Shown here: one piece after another, positions 25,396 through 33,847 of the stretch
How positions within the stretch are numbered: position 1 is the first letter of the stretch
Layout of the letters: every line of letters begins with the position of its first letter
NCBI RefSeq assembly: GCF_020179405.1
Contig: NZ_JAICBZ010000016.1
Location: 1 to 54,678, forward strand
Direction of reading: 5' to 3'
DNA from: Xinfangfangia pollutisoli
GTDB lineage: Bacteria; Pseudomonadota; Alphaproteobacteria; Rhodobacterales; Rhodobacteraceae
DNA: 54,678 nucleotides
Notes under the pieces: model-generated
What the model was told of the DNA's origin: nothing
The model's input: the letters and a program-made list of their open reading frames with translations, nothing else
Database searches by the model: none
Translations under genes and position numbers: made by a program

Positions 25396-26497
25396 TCCCG
25401 CCCCCTTCGTTCCCTTTCCCGCGCGGCTTCTGATGCGCGCGCGTCTTGGGCTGTTCATGGCTGTCGGCACGGCCGGCGGCTGGCTGTTTCAATACATCGG
25501 ATCACCGCTGCCCTGGATGATCGGACCGCTGGTGGTGACCGCGATCCTGTGCCTTTCGGGCCTTCTGGCGGTGCAGGTGCCGAACCGGATCCGCCCCTTC
25601 GGACAGGTCATCGTGGCCACCCAGATCGGGCTGACTTTTTCGCCGGCCACGATGGAAAAGCTTGTGTCCCTCGCCCCCGTCATTGTGGTGACCGCAACTT
25701 CAACATTGATCTGCATCCTCACAATATCCTTCGCCTTTGCGCGATGGAGCGGCATGTCGCCCGCGCAAAGCTTCCTCGCCTCGGTGCCGACCAGCCCGGT
25801 CGAGGCGGCGGCCATGGCCGATGAAAAGGGCATTGATCCGATGCCCGTGATCTTTTCCCAGACGCTTAGGCTTTCGGCCGTGGTGCTGGTCCTTCCGGTG
25901 GCGATGTTCGCGCTGGAGGGCTGGCCTGCCAGTCGGGCGATGCCTTATGCCGATACGCCCTTCGTGCTGCAAAACGTGCTGATCCTCGCTGTCTGCGGCT
26001 TTGTGTCGATGCGGGTGTTTCGCATGCTGCGCGTGCCGAACCCGAATTTCCTGGGGCCGCTGACGGTTGCCGCCGCGCTGGCCGCCAGTGGCCATGCGCC
26101 CGGCCCCTATCCCGGCTTCATCCTTGCGCTGGCGCAGGTGGTGCTGGGCTGCTGGCTCGGCTCCACCTTCCGGCGCGAGATTCTGGCCCGCGCCGGGCGG
26201 CTGGTCCTGACCTCGACCGCGTCGATCCTGACAATGCTGGCGCTGTGTTCCGCCATGGCCGCCGGCATCGCCTGGGCGTCGGGTCTGGACTGGCGGCTGC
26301 TGGTTCTGGGCGCGGCCCCCGGCGGAGTGACCGAAATGGCTCTGACGGCCAAGTTTCTGCATCAGGACGCGACCATCGTGACCGCGTTCCACCTGACCCG
26401 CATCTTCATCTTCATGCCCAACATTCCGTGGATCGTCGCCCTTATCATCCGGCTCGAGCGACGCTGCGGCGCCCCGAAAGGATCAGATCCGCAATGA
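25388..26497 (+). CDS. AbrB-type (duplicated) inner-membrane transporter-like protein
   Basis: 369 aa from a GTG at 25388 that overlaps the SDR stop by 8 bp; the frame is open upstream but that part lies inside the SDR. About ten hydrophobic helices are arranged as a duplicated unit: GSPLPWMIGPLVVTAILCLS in the first half and PNPNFLGPLTVAAALAASG in the second. This repeated pattern is the signature of the AbrB membrane-protein family (the E. coli membrane protein, unrelated to the Bacillus regulator), thought to move small molecules across the inner membrane. Context suggests import or efflux of the acid processed by neighbouring dehydrogenases. Not experimentally defined in general. Confidence 0.82.
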   Translation: MTDPAPFVPFPARLLMRARLGLFMAVGTAGGWLFQYIGSPLPWMIGPLVVTAILCLSGLLAVQVPNRIRPFGQVIVATQIGLTFSPATMEKLVSLAPVIVVTATSTLICILTISFAFARWSGMSPAQSFLASVPTSPVEAAAMADEKGIDPMPVIFSQTLRLSAVVLVLPVAMFALEGWPASRAMPYADTPFVLQNVLILAVCGFVSMRVFRMLRVPNPNFLGPLTVAAALAASGHAPGPYPGFILALAQVVLGCWLGSTFRREILARAGRLVLTSTASILTMLALCSAMAAGIAWASGLDWRLLVLGAAPGGVTEMALTAKFLHQDATIVTAFHLTRIFIFMPNIPWIVALIIRLERRCGAPKGSDPQ

Positions 26498-27489
26498 CCG
26501 AATTCCGCCCCCTACCGCAGGACCGCCGCCCCCGAATCGCCGTGCTGGACGATTACATGGGCGTGGCTCACCGCCTCGCCGACTGGAGCCGGGTTCAGGC
26601 CCGGGCCGATGTGACCTTTCTGACCGAGGCCCTGCCGCCCGGACCGGCAACCGTGGCGGGCCTGCGTGGCTTTGACGCCATCTGCCTGTTACGCGAACGC
26701 AGCGCGATCCCGGCGGATCTGCTGCGCCAACTGCCCGAGTTGCGCGCCATCGCGGCGACGGGCAAGCTGAACCGCACGCTGGACTATGCCGCCGCGCGTG
26801 ATCTTGGCATTGCGGTGATGACCACATCAGGCAGCGGCAACGGCATCTATGCCACGGTCGAACTGGCTTGGGGGCTGATCATCGGCCTGATGCGCCATAT
26901 TCCCGAGGAATCCGCTGCAATGCGGACGGGCGGCTGGCAGACCCGGCTGGGCAATGCGCTTTACGGCCGGACGCTGGGGCTGGTGGGCTTGGGCAAGCTG
27001 GGCGGACGCATGGTCGATATCGCCCGCGCCTTCGGCATGGAAGTTCTGGCCTGGAGCCCGAACCTGACGCCCGAACGGGCCGAGGCTGCGGGGGCCACCT
27101 ACGTGACGAAAGAGGATCTGCTGCAAAGGTCCGATGTCGTCTCTCTGCATCTGGTGCTGGGACCGACGACGCGTGGCGTGATCGGGGCCGCGGATCTGGC
27201 GCTGATGCGCTCCGATGCCATTCTGGTCAACACCGCCCGGGGCCCGCTGGTCGATACCGGCGCGCTGGTTGCCGCATTGCAATCAGGCAAGCTGCGCGGT
27301 GCCGGGATCGATGTCTATGACAGCGAACCCCTGCCCGCCGACGCCCCGATCCGGCAGTTGCCCAATGCCCTGCTGACCCCGCATCTTGGCTATTCCGTGC
27401 AAGAGACCTTCACCAATTTCTACCGCGAGACGGTCGAGAACCTTGAGGGCTGGCTGGATGGGCAGCCCCGACGGCTGGCAGAGATCTGA
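26494..27489 (+). CDS. D-2-hydroxyacid dehydrogenase family protein
   Basis: 331 aa, with the ATG overlapping the previous stop (ATGA). The NAD-binding loop is LGLVGLGKLGGRMVDIARAF; catalytic Arg lies in VNTARGPLVDTGAL, Glu in YDSEPLPADAP and His in LLTPHLGYS, so the enzyme should be active. It resembles phosphoglycerate-dehydrogenase-like D-2-hydroxyacid dehydrogenases that interconvert 2-oxo and D-2-hydroxy acids. Coupled to a transporter-like gene before it and a CMD-family gene 12 bp after it. Confidence 0.92.
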   Translation: MTEFRPLPQDRRPRIAVLDDYMGVAHRLADWSRVQARADVTFLTEALPPGPATVAGLRGFDAICLLRERSAIPADLLRQLPELRAIAATGKLNRTLDYAAARDLGIAVMTTSGSGNGIYATVELAWGLIIGLMRHIPEESAAMRTGGWQTRLGNALYGRTLGLVGLGKLGGRMVDIARAFGMEVLAWSPNLTPERAEAAGATYVTKEDLLQRSDVVSLHLVLGPTTRGVIGAADLALMRSDAILVNTARGPLVDTGALVAALQSGKLRGAGIDVYDSEPLPADAPIRQLPNALLTPHLGYSVQETFTNFYRETVENLEGWLDGQPRRLAEI

Positions 27490-27501
27490 GAGGAGAAGCC
27501 C

Positions 27502-28062
27502 ATGCGTCTTGGCCCCCCCGACCCCGCCACGATGACCGCAGAGCAGCGGCGCGTGCAGGATATCATCACCCGCGGCCCCCGTGGCCAGGTGCGCGGCCCG
27601 CTGGCGATCTGGCTGCACCGCCCCGAACTTGCACAGGCCGCGCAGGCGCTGGGCGCCTATTGTCGCTATGGCTCCTCGCTGGAACCGCGCCTGTCCGAGC
27701 TTGCCATCCTGACCATGGCTGTGGTCTGGCAATCGGATTTCGAATGGTGGGCGCACAAGCCCATCGCGCTGAAGGCTGGACTCAGCGAGAGCGTCACCGA
27801 TGCGCTGGCAGCGGGCCGCCCGCCCGCCTTTGCCGATGCCGAGGAAGAGATTGTCCACACCGTGATCACCACCCTTTCTACCAAGCGCCGCCTGCCCGAC
27901 GCGCTTTACGCCACGGCGCTGGACCTGCTGGGGCGTGACCGTCTGGTCGATCTGATCGGGCTTTGCGGGTATTATACCCTGATCTCGATGACGTTGAATG
28001 CCTTTGAAGTGCCCCTGCCCGAAGGGGAGAGCCCGGAGCTGTCGGGAACCTCGGCGCGCTGA
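27502..28062 (+). CDS. Carboxymuconolactone decarboxylase (CMD) family protein
   Basis: 186 aa, all-helical CMD/AhpD-like protein. Recognisable parts are RGPLAIWLHRPELAQAAQAL, SELAILTMAVVWQSDFEWWA and HKPIALKAGLSESVTDAL. The CxxC pair of AhpD peroxidases is absent, so a redox role is unlikely. Related proteins in degradation clusters are often of unknown activity, and similarity to PcaC does not prove lactone decarboxylation. It is the last gene of the rightward set and is followed by a bidirectional terminator. Confidence 0.88.
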   Translation: MRLGPPDPATMTAEQRRVQDIITRGPRGQVRGPLAIWLHRPELAQAAQALGAYCRYGSSLEPRLSELAILTMAVVWQSDFEWWAHKPIALKAGLSESVTDALAAGRPPAFADAEEEIVHTVITTLSTKRRLPDALYATALDLLGRDRLVDLIGLCGYYTLISMTLNAFEVPLPEGESPELSGTSAR

Positions 28063-28080
28063 CCCTGCGCCACGCAATGA

Positions 28081-28108
28081 AAAGGCCCGGCGAATCCGCC
28101 GGGCCTTT
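28081..28108. terminator. Bidirectional terminator between convergent CMD and tctC genes
   Basis: Perfect twelve-pair stem AAAGGCCCGGCG (28081-28092) with CGCCGGGCCTTT (28097-28108), loop AATC. A-rich and T-rich flanks allow termination from either side; it lies between the CMD stop at 28062 and the tctC stop at 28132. Confidence 0.9.
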
Positions 28109-28131
28109 CCTTTCATCTGAACAAGTTCAGC

Positions 28132-29091
28132 TTACTGCGCGACGATACCACGTTCTTCGGCCAGCTTCTTCCACAGGTCGATTTCACTATAGACCTGATC
28201 CTTGAACTCGGCCGCCGTGTCATTGCCGGCCAAAACGAAGTTGTCGGCCAGCACCTTTTGGAAGCTTTCGCTGGCCAGGGCGGTGTGCAGATCGGCATTG
28301 ATCTTTTCGACCAGCGCAGGATCCATGTCGCCCGGGCCGAACAGGCCGACCCAGCTGTCAACGTCGATGCCGGCGACACCGGCTTCGGCACTGGCCTCGA
28401 CATCGGGCAGCAGTTCGTACCGGTCCGACCCCAGGATCACCAGGGCTTTGACCTGCCCGTTGTTCACATAGGGCATCACGCTGGCCGTGTTGCTGATGTA
28501 CACGTCAGCATGGCCGCCCATCAGGTTGACCTGCGCATCCCCGCCGCTGGAGAAGTGGACGATATCCGCCGTGATGCCCGACTGCTGGATCAGCAGTTCC
28601 TCGGTAAAGTGGCTGGAGGTGCCGACGCCGGCGGTCGCGAAGAACATCGGCCGGGCCTTCGCCTCGTCGATGAACTCGGCAAACGTGGTCGCGTTCACCG
28701 CTGCACCGGCCACGGCCATATAGGGGCTGGTCGCAACCATGCCGATGGGCGTGATGTCGGTCATCACATCAAAAGGCAGATCCTTCTGCACTGCGGGCGC
28801 CGTGGCCATGGCGGGCGTGTTCACCAGCAGCGTATAGCCATCGGGCGCCGATTGCGACAGATAGGCGGTCCCGATCATCGAGCCCGCGCCGGCCCGATTT
28901 TCCGCAACCACCGGCTGGCCCCAGATCTCTTGCAGCTCATGCGCCAGCTGGCGGCCGATCAGGTCGGTCGATCCGCCGCCGCTGTAGGGCACGATGATCG
29001 TGACAGGCTTGTCGGGAAAGGTCTGCGCCATTGCAGCCCCGCCTGCAACGACAAACGCCAGAATGGCAGATGACATCAGTTTCGTGTTCAT
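28132..29091 (-). CDS. tctC: Tripartite tricarboxylate transporter substrate-binding protein (TctC/Bug family)
   Basis: 319 aa from the ATG at 29091, which follows GGGAGGAG; the longer frame has no similarity upstream. A signal peptide covers about residues 1-22 (SAILAFVVAGGAAMAQ, cleavage after AMA). The mature protein begins with the Bug-family strand FPDKPVTIIVPYSGGGSTDL and includes ENRAGAGSMIGTAYLSQSAP and DGYTLLVN, which shape the carboxylate pocket. It captures a carboxylate in the periplasm. It is the last gene of the leftward tctB-tctA-tctC operon. Confidence 0.93.
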   Translation of the reverse strand: MNTKLMSSAILAFVVAGGAAMAQTFPDKPVTIIVPYSGGGSTDLIGRQLAHELQEIWGQPVVAENRAGAGSMIGTAYLSQSAPDGYTLLVNTPAMATAPAVQKDLPFDVMTDITPIGMVATSPYMAVAGAAVNATTFAEFIDEAKARPMFFATAGVGTSSHFTEELLIQQSGITADIVHFSSGGDAQVNLMGGHADVYISNTASVMPYVNNGQVKALVILGSDRYELLPDVEASAEAGVAGIDVDSWVGLFGPGDMDPALVEKINADLHTALASESFQKVLADNFVLAGNDTAAEFKDQVYSEIDLWKKLAEERGIVAQ

Positions 29092-29177
29092 GGTTTCTCC
29101 TCCCATCTTCTCGATTTCCGGGCCATGCCCGGCTTGCCGGCGGGGGCAGAGCAATACGCCCTCGCCGGGGTTGTTCA

Positions 29178-30704
29178 TCAGTCTTCGGACTCGGCCAAAG
29201 CCATCCGGGCCTTCTGGCGCCGCTGCGCTCTGACGCCGGCCCAGATGCTCCACACCAGCAAAAGCGCGGTGATGACAAGCACGACACCGGTGATCGGACG
29301 TTCGATCATGCTCCAGAAGTCGCCCCGCGCCAGAACCATCGCCCGGCGGAAGTGCTGTTCGATCAGCGGACCCAGAACGAAGCCCAGAAGCAGCGGGGCC
29401 GCAGGCATGCCAAAGATCCGCATCGCATAGCCAAGGATGCCGAACCCCATCACCACCATGACGTCAAAGGCGCTGTAATGGACCGAATAGGCACCGATGC
29501 AGACGAACATCAGGATCGCCGGATACAGCAGGTGATACGGCACGGACAGCAGCCTGACCCAAAGTCCGATCAGCGGCAGGTTCAGGATGACCAGCAGAAG
29601 ATTGCCGACCCAGAAGCTCATGATCAGGCCCCAGAACAGGTCGGGGTGGTCCGAGACGAGCTTGGGCCCGGGATGGATGCCATGCACCATCAGCGCCCCG
29701 ATCATCAGCGCCATGGTCGCGCTGCCCGGAATGCCCAGCGACAGGGTGGGGATGAAGGCCGTCTGATCGGCGGCGTTGTTGGCCGATTCCGGCGCAACGA
29801 CCCCTTCGATCGCGCCCTTGCCAAAACGCTCTGGTTCGGCCGCGACGCGCTTCTCCAGCCCGTAAGAGACAAAGGCCGCCACGGTCGGCCCGGTTCCGGG
29901 CAGCGTGCCGAAGATCGAGCCGATGGTCGAGCCGCGCAGCATCGGCATCCAGGACCGGCGGAAATCGTCGCGCGTCGGCATCAGGCTGCGCATGTTGATG
30001 GCTTTGGGATCCAGCCGCCGCGACTCGGTTCGCCGGATCGAGCTGATGATCTCGGACACGCCGAACAGACCCATCGCCAGGGCCGAAATGCTGAGTCCGT
30101 CAAGCACACTCAGCGATCCGAAGGTGAACCGTGCCGTGCCGCTTTGCGGATCCATCCCAACGGTTGCCAGCAGGACACCAAGGCAGACCATGGCCAACCC
30201 TTTGACGACCGACGCATCCGAGATGGCCGAGGCTGCGACCAGACCCAACAGCATCAGGGCGAAATACTCGGCAGATCCGAAGGACAGCGCCCAGGCGGAG
30301 ACGACCGGGGTAAAGATGCTCAGCACCAGAATGCCGAAGATGCCACCGTAAAATGACCCAACAGCCGTCATCGCCAGCGCCGCGCCCGCCCGGCCCTGCT
30401 GGGCCATCGGATAGCCGTCAAGGCAGGTCACCGCGCTGGAAGTGGTGCCCGGAATGTTCAGCAGGATCGACGCGGTCGACCCGCCATAAGCCGTGCCGTA
30501 ATAGATGCCGGCCAGCATGATCAGGGCCGTGGTCGGCTCCAGATGGAAGGTCAGCGGGAACAGCATCGAAATGGCGGCCAGCGCACCCAGACCCGGCAGA
30601 ACACCGATCAGGGTTCCGACGAACACGCCAAAGAAGCAGTACATCAGGTTGACCGGCGTCAGCGCGGTCTCAAGCCCTAGGGCGATATTTGCAAGGATAT
30701 CCAT
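29178..30704 (-). CDS. tctA: Tripartite tricarboxylate transporter large permease (TctA)
   Basis: 508 aa, about twelve membrane helices, matching TctA length. Family segments: FVGTLIGVLPGLGALAAISM, IYYGTAYGGSTASILLNIPG and GAIEGVVAPESANNAADQTA, the last being the strongly conserved TctA signature. Its start overlaps the tctB stop by one base (TGATG). It is the main translocation unit, driven by an ion gradient. Confidence 0.95.
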   Translation of the reverse strand: MDILANIALGLETALTPVNLMYCFFGVFVGTLIGVLPGLGALAAISMLFPLTFHLEPTTALIMLAGIYYGTAYGGSTASILLNIPGTTSSAVTCLDGYPMAQQGRAGAALAMTAVGSFYGGIFGILVLSIFTPVVSAWALSFGSAEYFALMLLGLVAASAISDASVVKGLAMVCLGVLLATVGMDPQSGTARFTFGSLSVLDGLSISALAMGLFGVSEIISSIRRTESRRLDPKAINMRSLMPTRDDFRRSWMPMLRGSTIGSIFGTLPGTGPTVAAFVSYGLEKRVAAEPERFGKGAIEGVVAPESANNAADQTAFIPTLSLGIPGSATMALMIGALMVHGIHPGPKLVSDHPDLFWGLIMSFWVGNLLLVILNLPLIGLWVRLLSVPYHLLYPAILMFVCIGAYSVHYSAFDVMVVMGFGILGYAMRIFGMPAAPLLLGFVLGPLIEQHFRRAMVLARGDFWSMIERPITGVVLVITALLLVWSIWAGVRAQRRQKARMALAESED

Positions 30705-31156
30705 CAGAAGGGCCAGTTGATCATAGCGATGGGAAGCTGAAGCAGGACGACAAAGATCAGCCAGGCGGTGACCGAAAGGACCGCGGCGAGGGTAAAGCTG
30801 ACGACCGGGCGGAATTTGCCTTCGGCCAGCGTCGCAATGACCACGCAGGCAAAGACGGCCGGGATCATGCCCATCGGACGGATCAGCACGGCAAAAGCCA
30901 GAATGCTGGCCGAGATGATCAGGGGCACGACGATCCGGATTTCATCCATGCGGGCGGCGCGCAGGAACGCGCCGGCGGCGATCATCAGGCCGAACAGGGC
31001 CAGCAGCACGCCAAGGATCACCGGCACCATGCCCGGGCCCATACGGGTGGCAGTGCCAATCGTGTAATGCATCGCCGCATAGGCGGCAAAGCCGACCCCT
31101 CCTGCGGTCAGCAGCGCACCGCCGCAAAATTCTCGAAGGTCTGGTTTGGCCATCAT
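30704..31156 (-). CDS. tctB: Tripartite tricarboxylate transporter small permease (TctB)
   Basis: 150 aa, four hydrophobic helices (ILGVLLALFGLMIAAGAFL, VPLIISASILAFAVLI and others), with the TctB-typical MGPGMVPVILGVL near the first loop. First gene of a leftward operon; a 163-bp divergent gap separates it from the thioesterase gene at 31320 and must contain promoters for both. Confidence 0.9.
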   Translation of the reverse strand: MMAKPDLREFCGGALLTAGGVGFAAYAAMHYTIGTATRMGPGMVPVILGVLLALFGLMIAAGAFLRAARMDEIRIVVPLIISASILAFAVLIRPMGMIPAVFACVVIATLAEGKFRPVVSFTLAAVLSVTAWLIFVVLLQLPIAMINWPF

Positions 31157-31319
31157 GCCCCCCTTGCCGTCCCTGCGCCCTCCTCAAGGCTCGTGGATAG
31201 TCCCGGCATTGATCCCTGCGTTCAACATGCAATAGCGCATGGAACCATAACCGGAAGTCAGGCTCCCGCACCGCAACCGCGATTGTCAGTCTGGCCCGCC
31301 TGCGCCAATCCTTGGCGGC

Positions 31320-31754
31320 ATGACGATGGAAAACGAACCGATCAGCGCAGTCTTGGCGCAGCAGGGCTGGGTGCATGACTCTTCCGAAGGCTTCATCGCC
31401 TTTCTGGGCGGGATCTGGATCAAGGATGCGCCGGAAGGCCGCAGTTTTGGGCTTGTTGCACCGGAATTTGCTGCCAACCGCAACGGCTTCGTCCATGGCG
31501 GGATGCTGATGAGCTTTATCGACCGGGTGTTCGGCGTCACCGCCCGGACCAGTTCCGGCGCGCTGCGCGGGTCGACCGTCAGCTTGAATCATAACTTCAT
31601 GACTCCGATGCGGATTGGCGATTTCGCGCAGATCACGCCGCGGGTCACGCGGATCACCCCGCGGATGGCCTTTTTGGAAGGCACGCTCTTTTGCGGCGAG
31701 GGGCCCATCGTCTCGGCACAGGGCATCTGGCGGCTGAGCCACCGCAAGGATTAG
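31320..31754 (+). CDS. PaaI-type acyl-CoA thioesterase (single hotdog)
   Basis: 144 aa hotdog protein. The helix region FAANRNGFVHGGMLMSFIDR carries the HGG motif of PaaI thioesterases, followed by LRGSTVSLNHNFMTPMRIGD. It would hydrolyse acyl-CoA esters and free CoA. Divergent from tctBAC and convergent with the hydratase/dehydrogenase operon at 33847-31784; stands alone. Confidence 0.88.
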   Translation: MTMENEPISAVLAQQGWVHDSSEGFIAFLGGIWIKDAPEGRSFGLVAPEFAANRNGFVHGGMLMSFIDRVFGVTARTSSGALRGSTVSLNHNFMTPMRIGDFAQITPRVTRITPRMAFLEGTLFCGEGPIVSAQGIWRLSHRKD

Positions 31755-31756
31755 GC

Positions 31757-31782
31757 GGCCCGCGGTCCGGGCCACCCCTTTT
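31757..31782 (+). terminator. Putative terminator after the thioesterase gene
   Basis: Stem GGCCCG (31757-31762) with CGGGCC (31768-31773), loop of five, followed by ACCCCTTTT. Short but directly behind the stop codon, in the 29-bp gap between convergent genes. Confidence 0.6.
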
Positions 31783-31783
31783 G

Positions 31784-33847
31784 TCAGCCAGCATCCGGCC
31801 AGAGGCCAAGCCCCGCCAGATCGGCAATAGGTCGGTCCGGCCCCGCGGCCCGTGCGGCCGCCGCGCAATCGGCCTGCAACTGCGTCGCGTCCTGCGTGCC
31901 CGCCCAATGCAGCGGCCCGCCGGTCCAGCGCGGAAAGCCGTAGCCGTTGACCAGCACCACATCGACATCCCCCGCGCTGCGGGCCACGCCCTCCTCCAGC
32001 ACCAGCCCCGCCTCGTTCACGATGGCCGCCAGGGCCCGGCGACGGATCGTCTCGGCATCCAGCGGCTGGCGGGCAGTGCCCTTCTCGGCCGAGGCGGCGA
32101 TGACGATGGCATCGACCACGGGATCAGGGACTGGCTTGCCCTCGGGGTAAAGATAGTAACCCGCGCCGGTTTTGCGCCCCAGCCGGCCCGCCTCGCACAG
32201 CCGGTCGGGGATCGAGACATAGCGCGCACGCGGATCGCGGGTCGCGGTCGTCTGCTGGCGCATGCGCCAGGCGATATCCAGACCCGACAGGTCGGCCACC
32301 GCGAAGGGCCCCATCGCAAAGCCGAACCCCTGCAGGGCGGCATCCACCTCTTGCGGCAGGGCACCGTCTTCCAGCATGAACTCGCAAGCCGCGCGATAAG
32401 CCGCATAGATGCGGTTGCCGATGAAGCCGAAGGCATTTCCGGCGCGCACCGGCTGTTTGCCCAAGGCCCGCGCAACCGCCAGCCCGGTCGCCACCGCCTG
32501 ATCCGAACTTGCGGTGCCCGCCACCACCTCCAGCAGCTTCATGACATTCGCTGGACTGAAGAAATGCAGCCCGATCACGCGATCCGGGGACGAGGTCGCG
32601 CCCGCAATCGCGTCGATATCCAGATAGGAGGTATTGGTGGCCAACAGCGCATCAGGACGGGCCACCTGTTCAATGGCCCTGAACACCTGGCGTTTGACGG
32701 CCAGATCCTCAACCACGGCCTCGATGATCAGGTCGCAGTCCGACAGGGCGGACATATCCTGCGACAGGACCAGCCCCTGACGGGCCGCGTCGGCCACCGC
32801 ATTGCTCATGCGCCCGGCTTTCTGGCTGCGGTCGATTTCGCCTGCGATCCGCTGGCGCGCCCGCTCCAGTGCGGCCGGATCGCTGTCGACGATCACCGCG
32901 GGCAACCGAGATTGCAGCGCGGCAAGGGCAATCCCCGCCCCCATTGTACCAGCCCCCACGACACCAATGCGCCGCACGGCCAGCGGGGCGACCTTGGTCC
33001 CGGTCTCGCGCCCGGCTGCGCGTTCGGCAAAGAAGATATGACGCAGCGCCTTGGCCTCAGGCAGGATGCGCAGCCGCTGGAATTCCGCGCGCTCAGTGGC
33101 CAGCCCCTCAGCAGCCGGTATCTTGCCCACAGAACGGATGCAGGCGATGGCCGACAGGATATGCGGACGCCCGCGCCCCTGCGCGGTGGCTTTGGTCACG
33201 GCGGCCTCGATCTCGGCCTCGGGATCATCGGGCGGTGCCCGCTCGATCACGCGACGCTTCGACCCCTGCGGATCCTTCGCCAGCGACAGCGCCAGACTGG
33301 CCGCTTCCACCTTCAAATCCGCCGCTGCCAGCGCGTCGATCATGCCCAGCGACAGCGCCTCGGCCGCCTTGACCCGGGTTCCCACGCAGATCAAAGCGAT
33401 GGCACGCGCCTTGCCCACCAGACGCGGCAGCTTTTGCGTGCCCCCCGCGCCCGGGATGATGCCAAGACCGCATTCCGGCAGACCCACTTCGGTCTTTGCT
33501 GCCGCGATGCGCGCATCACATCCCAAGGCCAGCTCATACCCGCCGCCAAGGGCCGCGCCGTGAAGTGCTGCGACCCAGGGTTTGGCCGAGCTTTCCAGAG
33601 CCGCTATGACCTGCGGCAATTGCGGGGGCGACAGCGGCAGGTCGAACTCGCGCAGGTCGGAGCCCGCAACGAAGCTGTTCCCCGCCCCGATCAGCACGCC
33701 GGCCAACAGTGTCGCATCAGCCTCGACCTCGGCGATCCGGGCCAAGAGCGCGCGGCGCACATCGGCCGAGCCCGCATTCACCGGCGGGTTGTCGATGACC
33801 AGAAAGCCAACGCCGCGGTCACGCTCCAGATGAACCGTCCCGCTCAT
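31784..33847 (-). CDS. Bifunctional enoyl-CoA hydratase / 3-hydroxyacyl-CoA dehydrogenase (FadB/FadJ type)
   Basis: 687 aa. The crotonase domain (about 1-190) keeps both hydratase Glu residues (GGGYELALGCD and LPECGLGIIPGAGG). The dehydrogenase domain begins near residue 290 with the NAD loop RIGVVGAGTMGAGIALAAL and has the catalytic His in IGLHFFSPANVMKLLEVV; the C-terminal dehydrogenase repeats follow. It performs two consecutive beta-oxidation steps, trans-enoyl-CoA to 3-hydroxyacyl-CoA to 3-oxoacyl-CoA. Its ATG overlaps the synthetase stop by 4 bp, so it is coupled in an acyl-CoA dehydrogenase - synthetase - FadJ operon. A thiolase is not present locally. Confidence 0.93.
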   Translation of the reverse strand: MSGTVHLERDRGVGFLVIDNPPVNAGSADVRRALLARIAEVEADATLLAGVLIGAGNSFVAGSDLREFDLPLSPPQLPQVIAALESSAKPWVAALHGAALGGGYELALGCDARIAAAKTEVGLPECGLGIIPGAGGTQKLPRLVGKARAIALICVGTRVKAAEALSLGMIDALAAADLKVEAASLALSLAKDPQGSKRRVIERAPPDDPEAEIEAAVTKATAQGRGRPHILSAIACIRSVGKIPAAEGLATERAEFQRLRILPEAKALRHIFFAERAAGRETGTKVAPLAVRRIGVVGAGTMGAGIALAALQSRLPAVIVDSDPAALERARQRIAGEIDRSQKAGRMSNAVADAARQGLVLSQDMSALSDCDLIIEAVVEDLAVKRQVFRAIEQVARPDALLATNTSYLDIDAIAGATSSPDRVIGLHFFSPANVMKLLEVVAGTASSDQAVATGLAVARALGKQPVRAGNAFGFIGNRIYAAYRAACEFMLEDGALPQEVDAALQGFGFAMGPFAVADLSGLDIAWRMRQQTTATRDPRARYVSIPDRLCEAGRLGRKTGAGYYLYPEGKPVPDPVVDAIVIAASAEKGTARQPLDAETIRRRALAAIVNEAGLVLEEGVARSAGDVDVVLVNGYGFPRWTGGPLHWAGTQDATQLQADCAAAARAAGPDRPIADLAGLGLWPDAG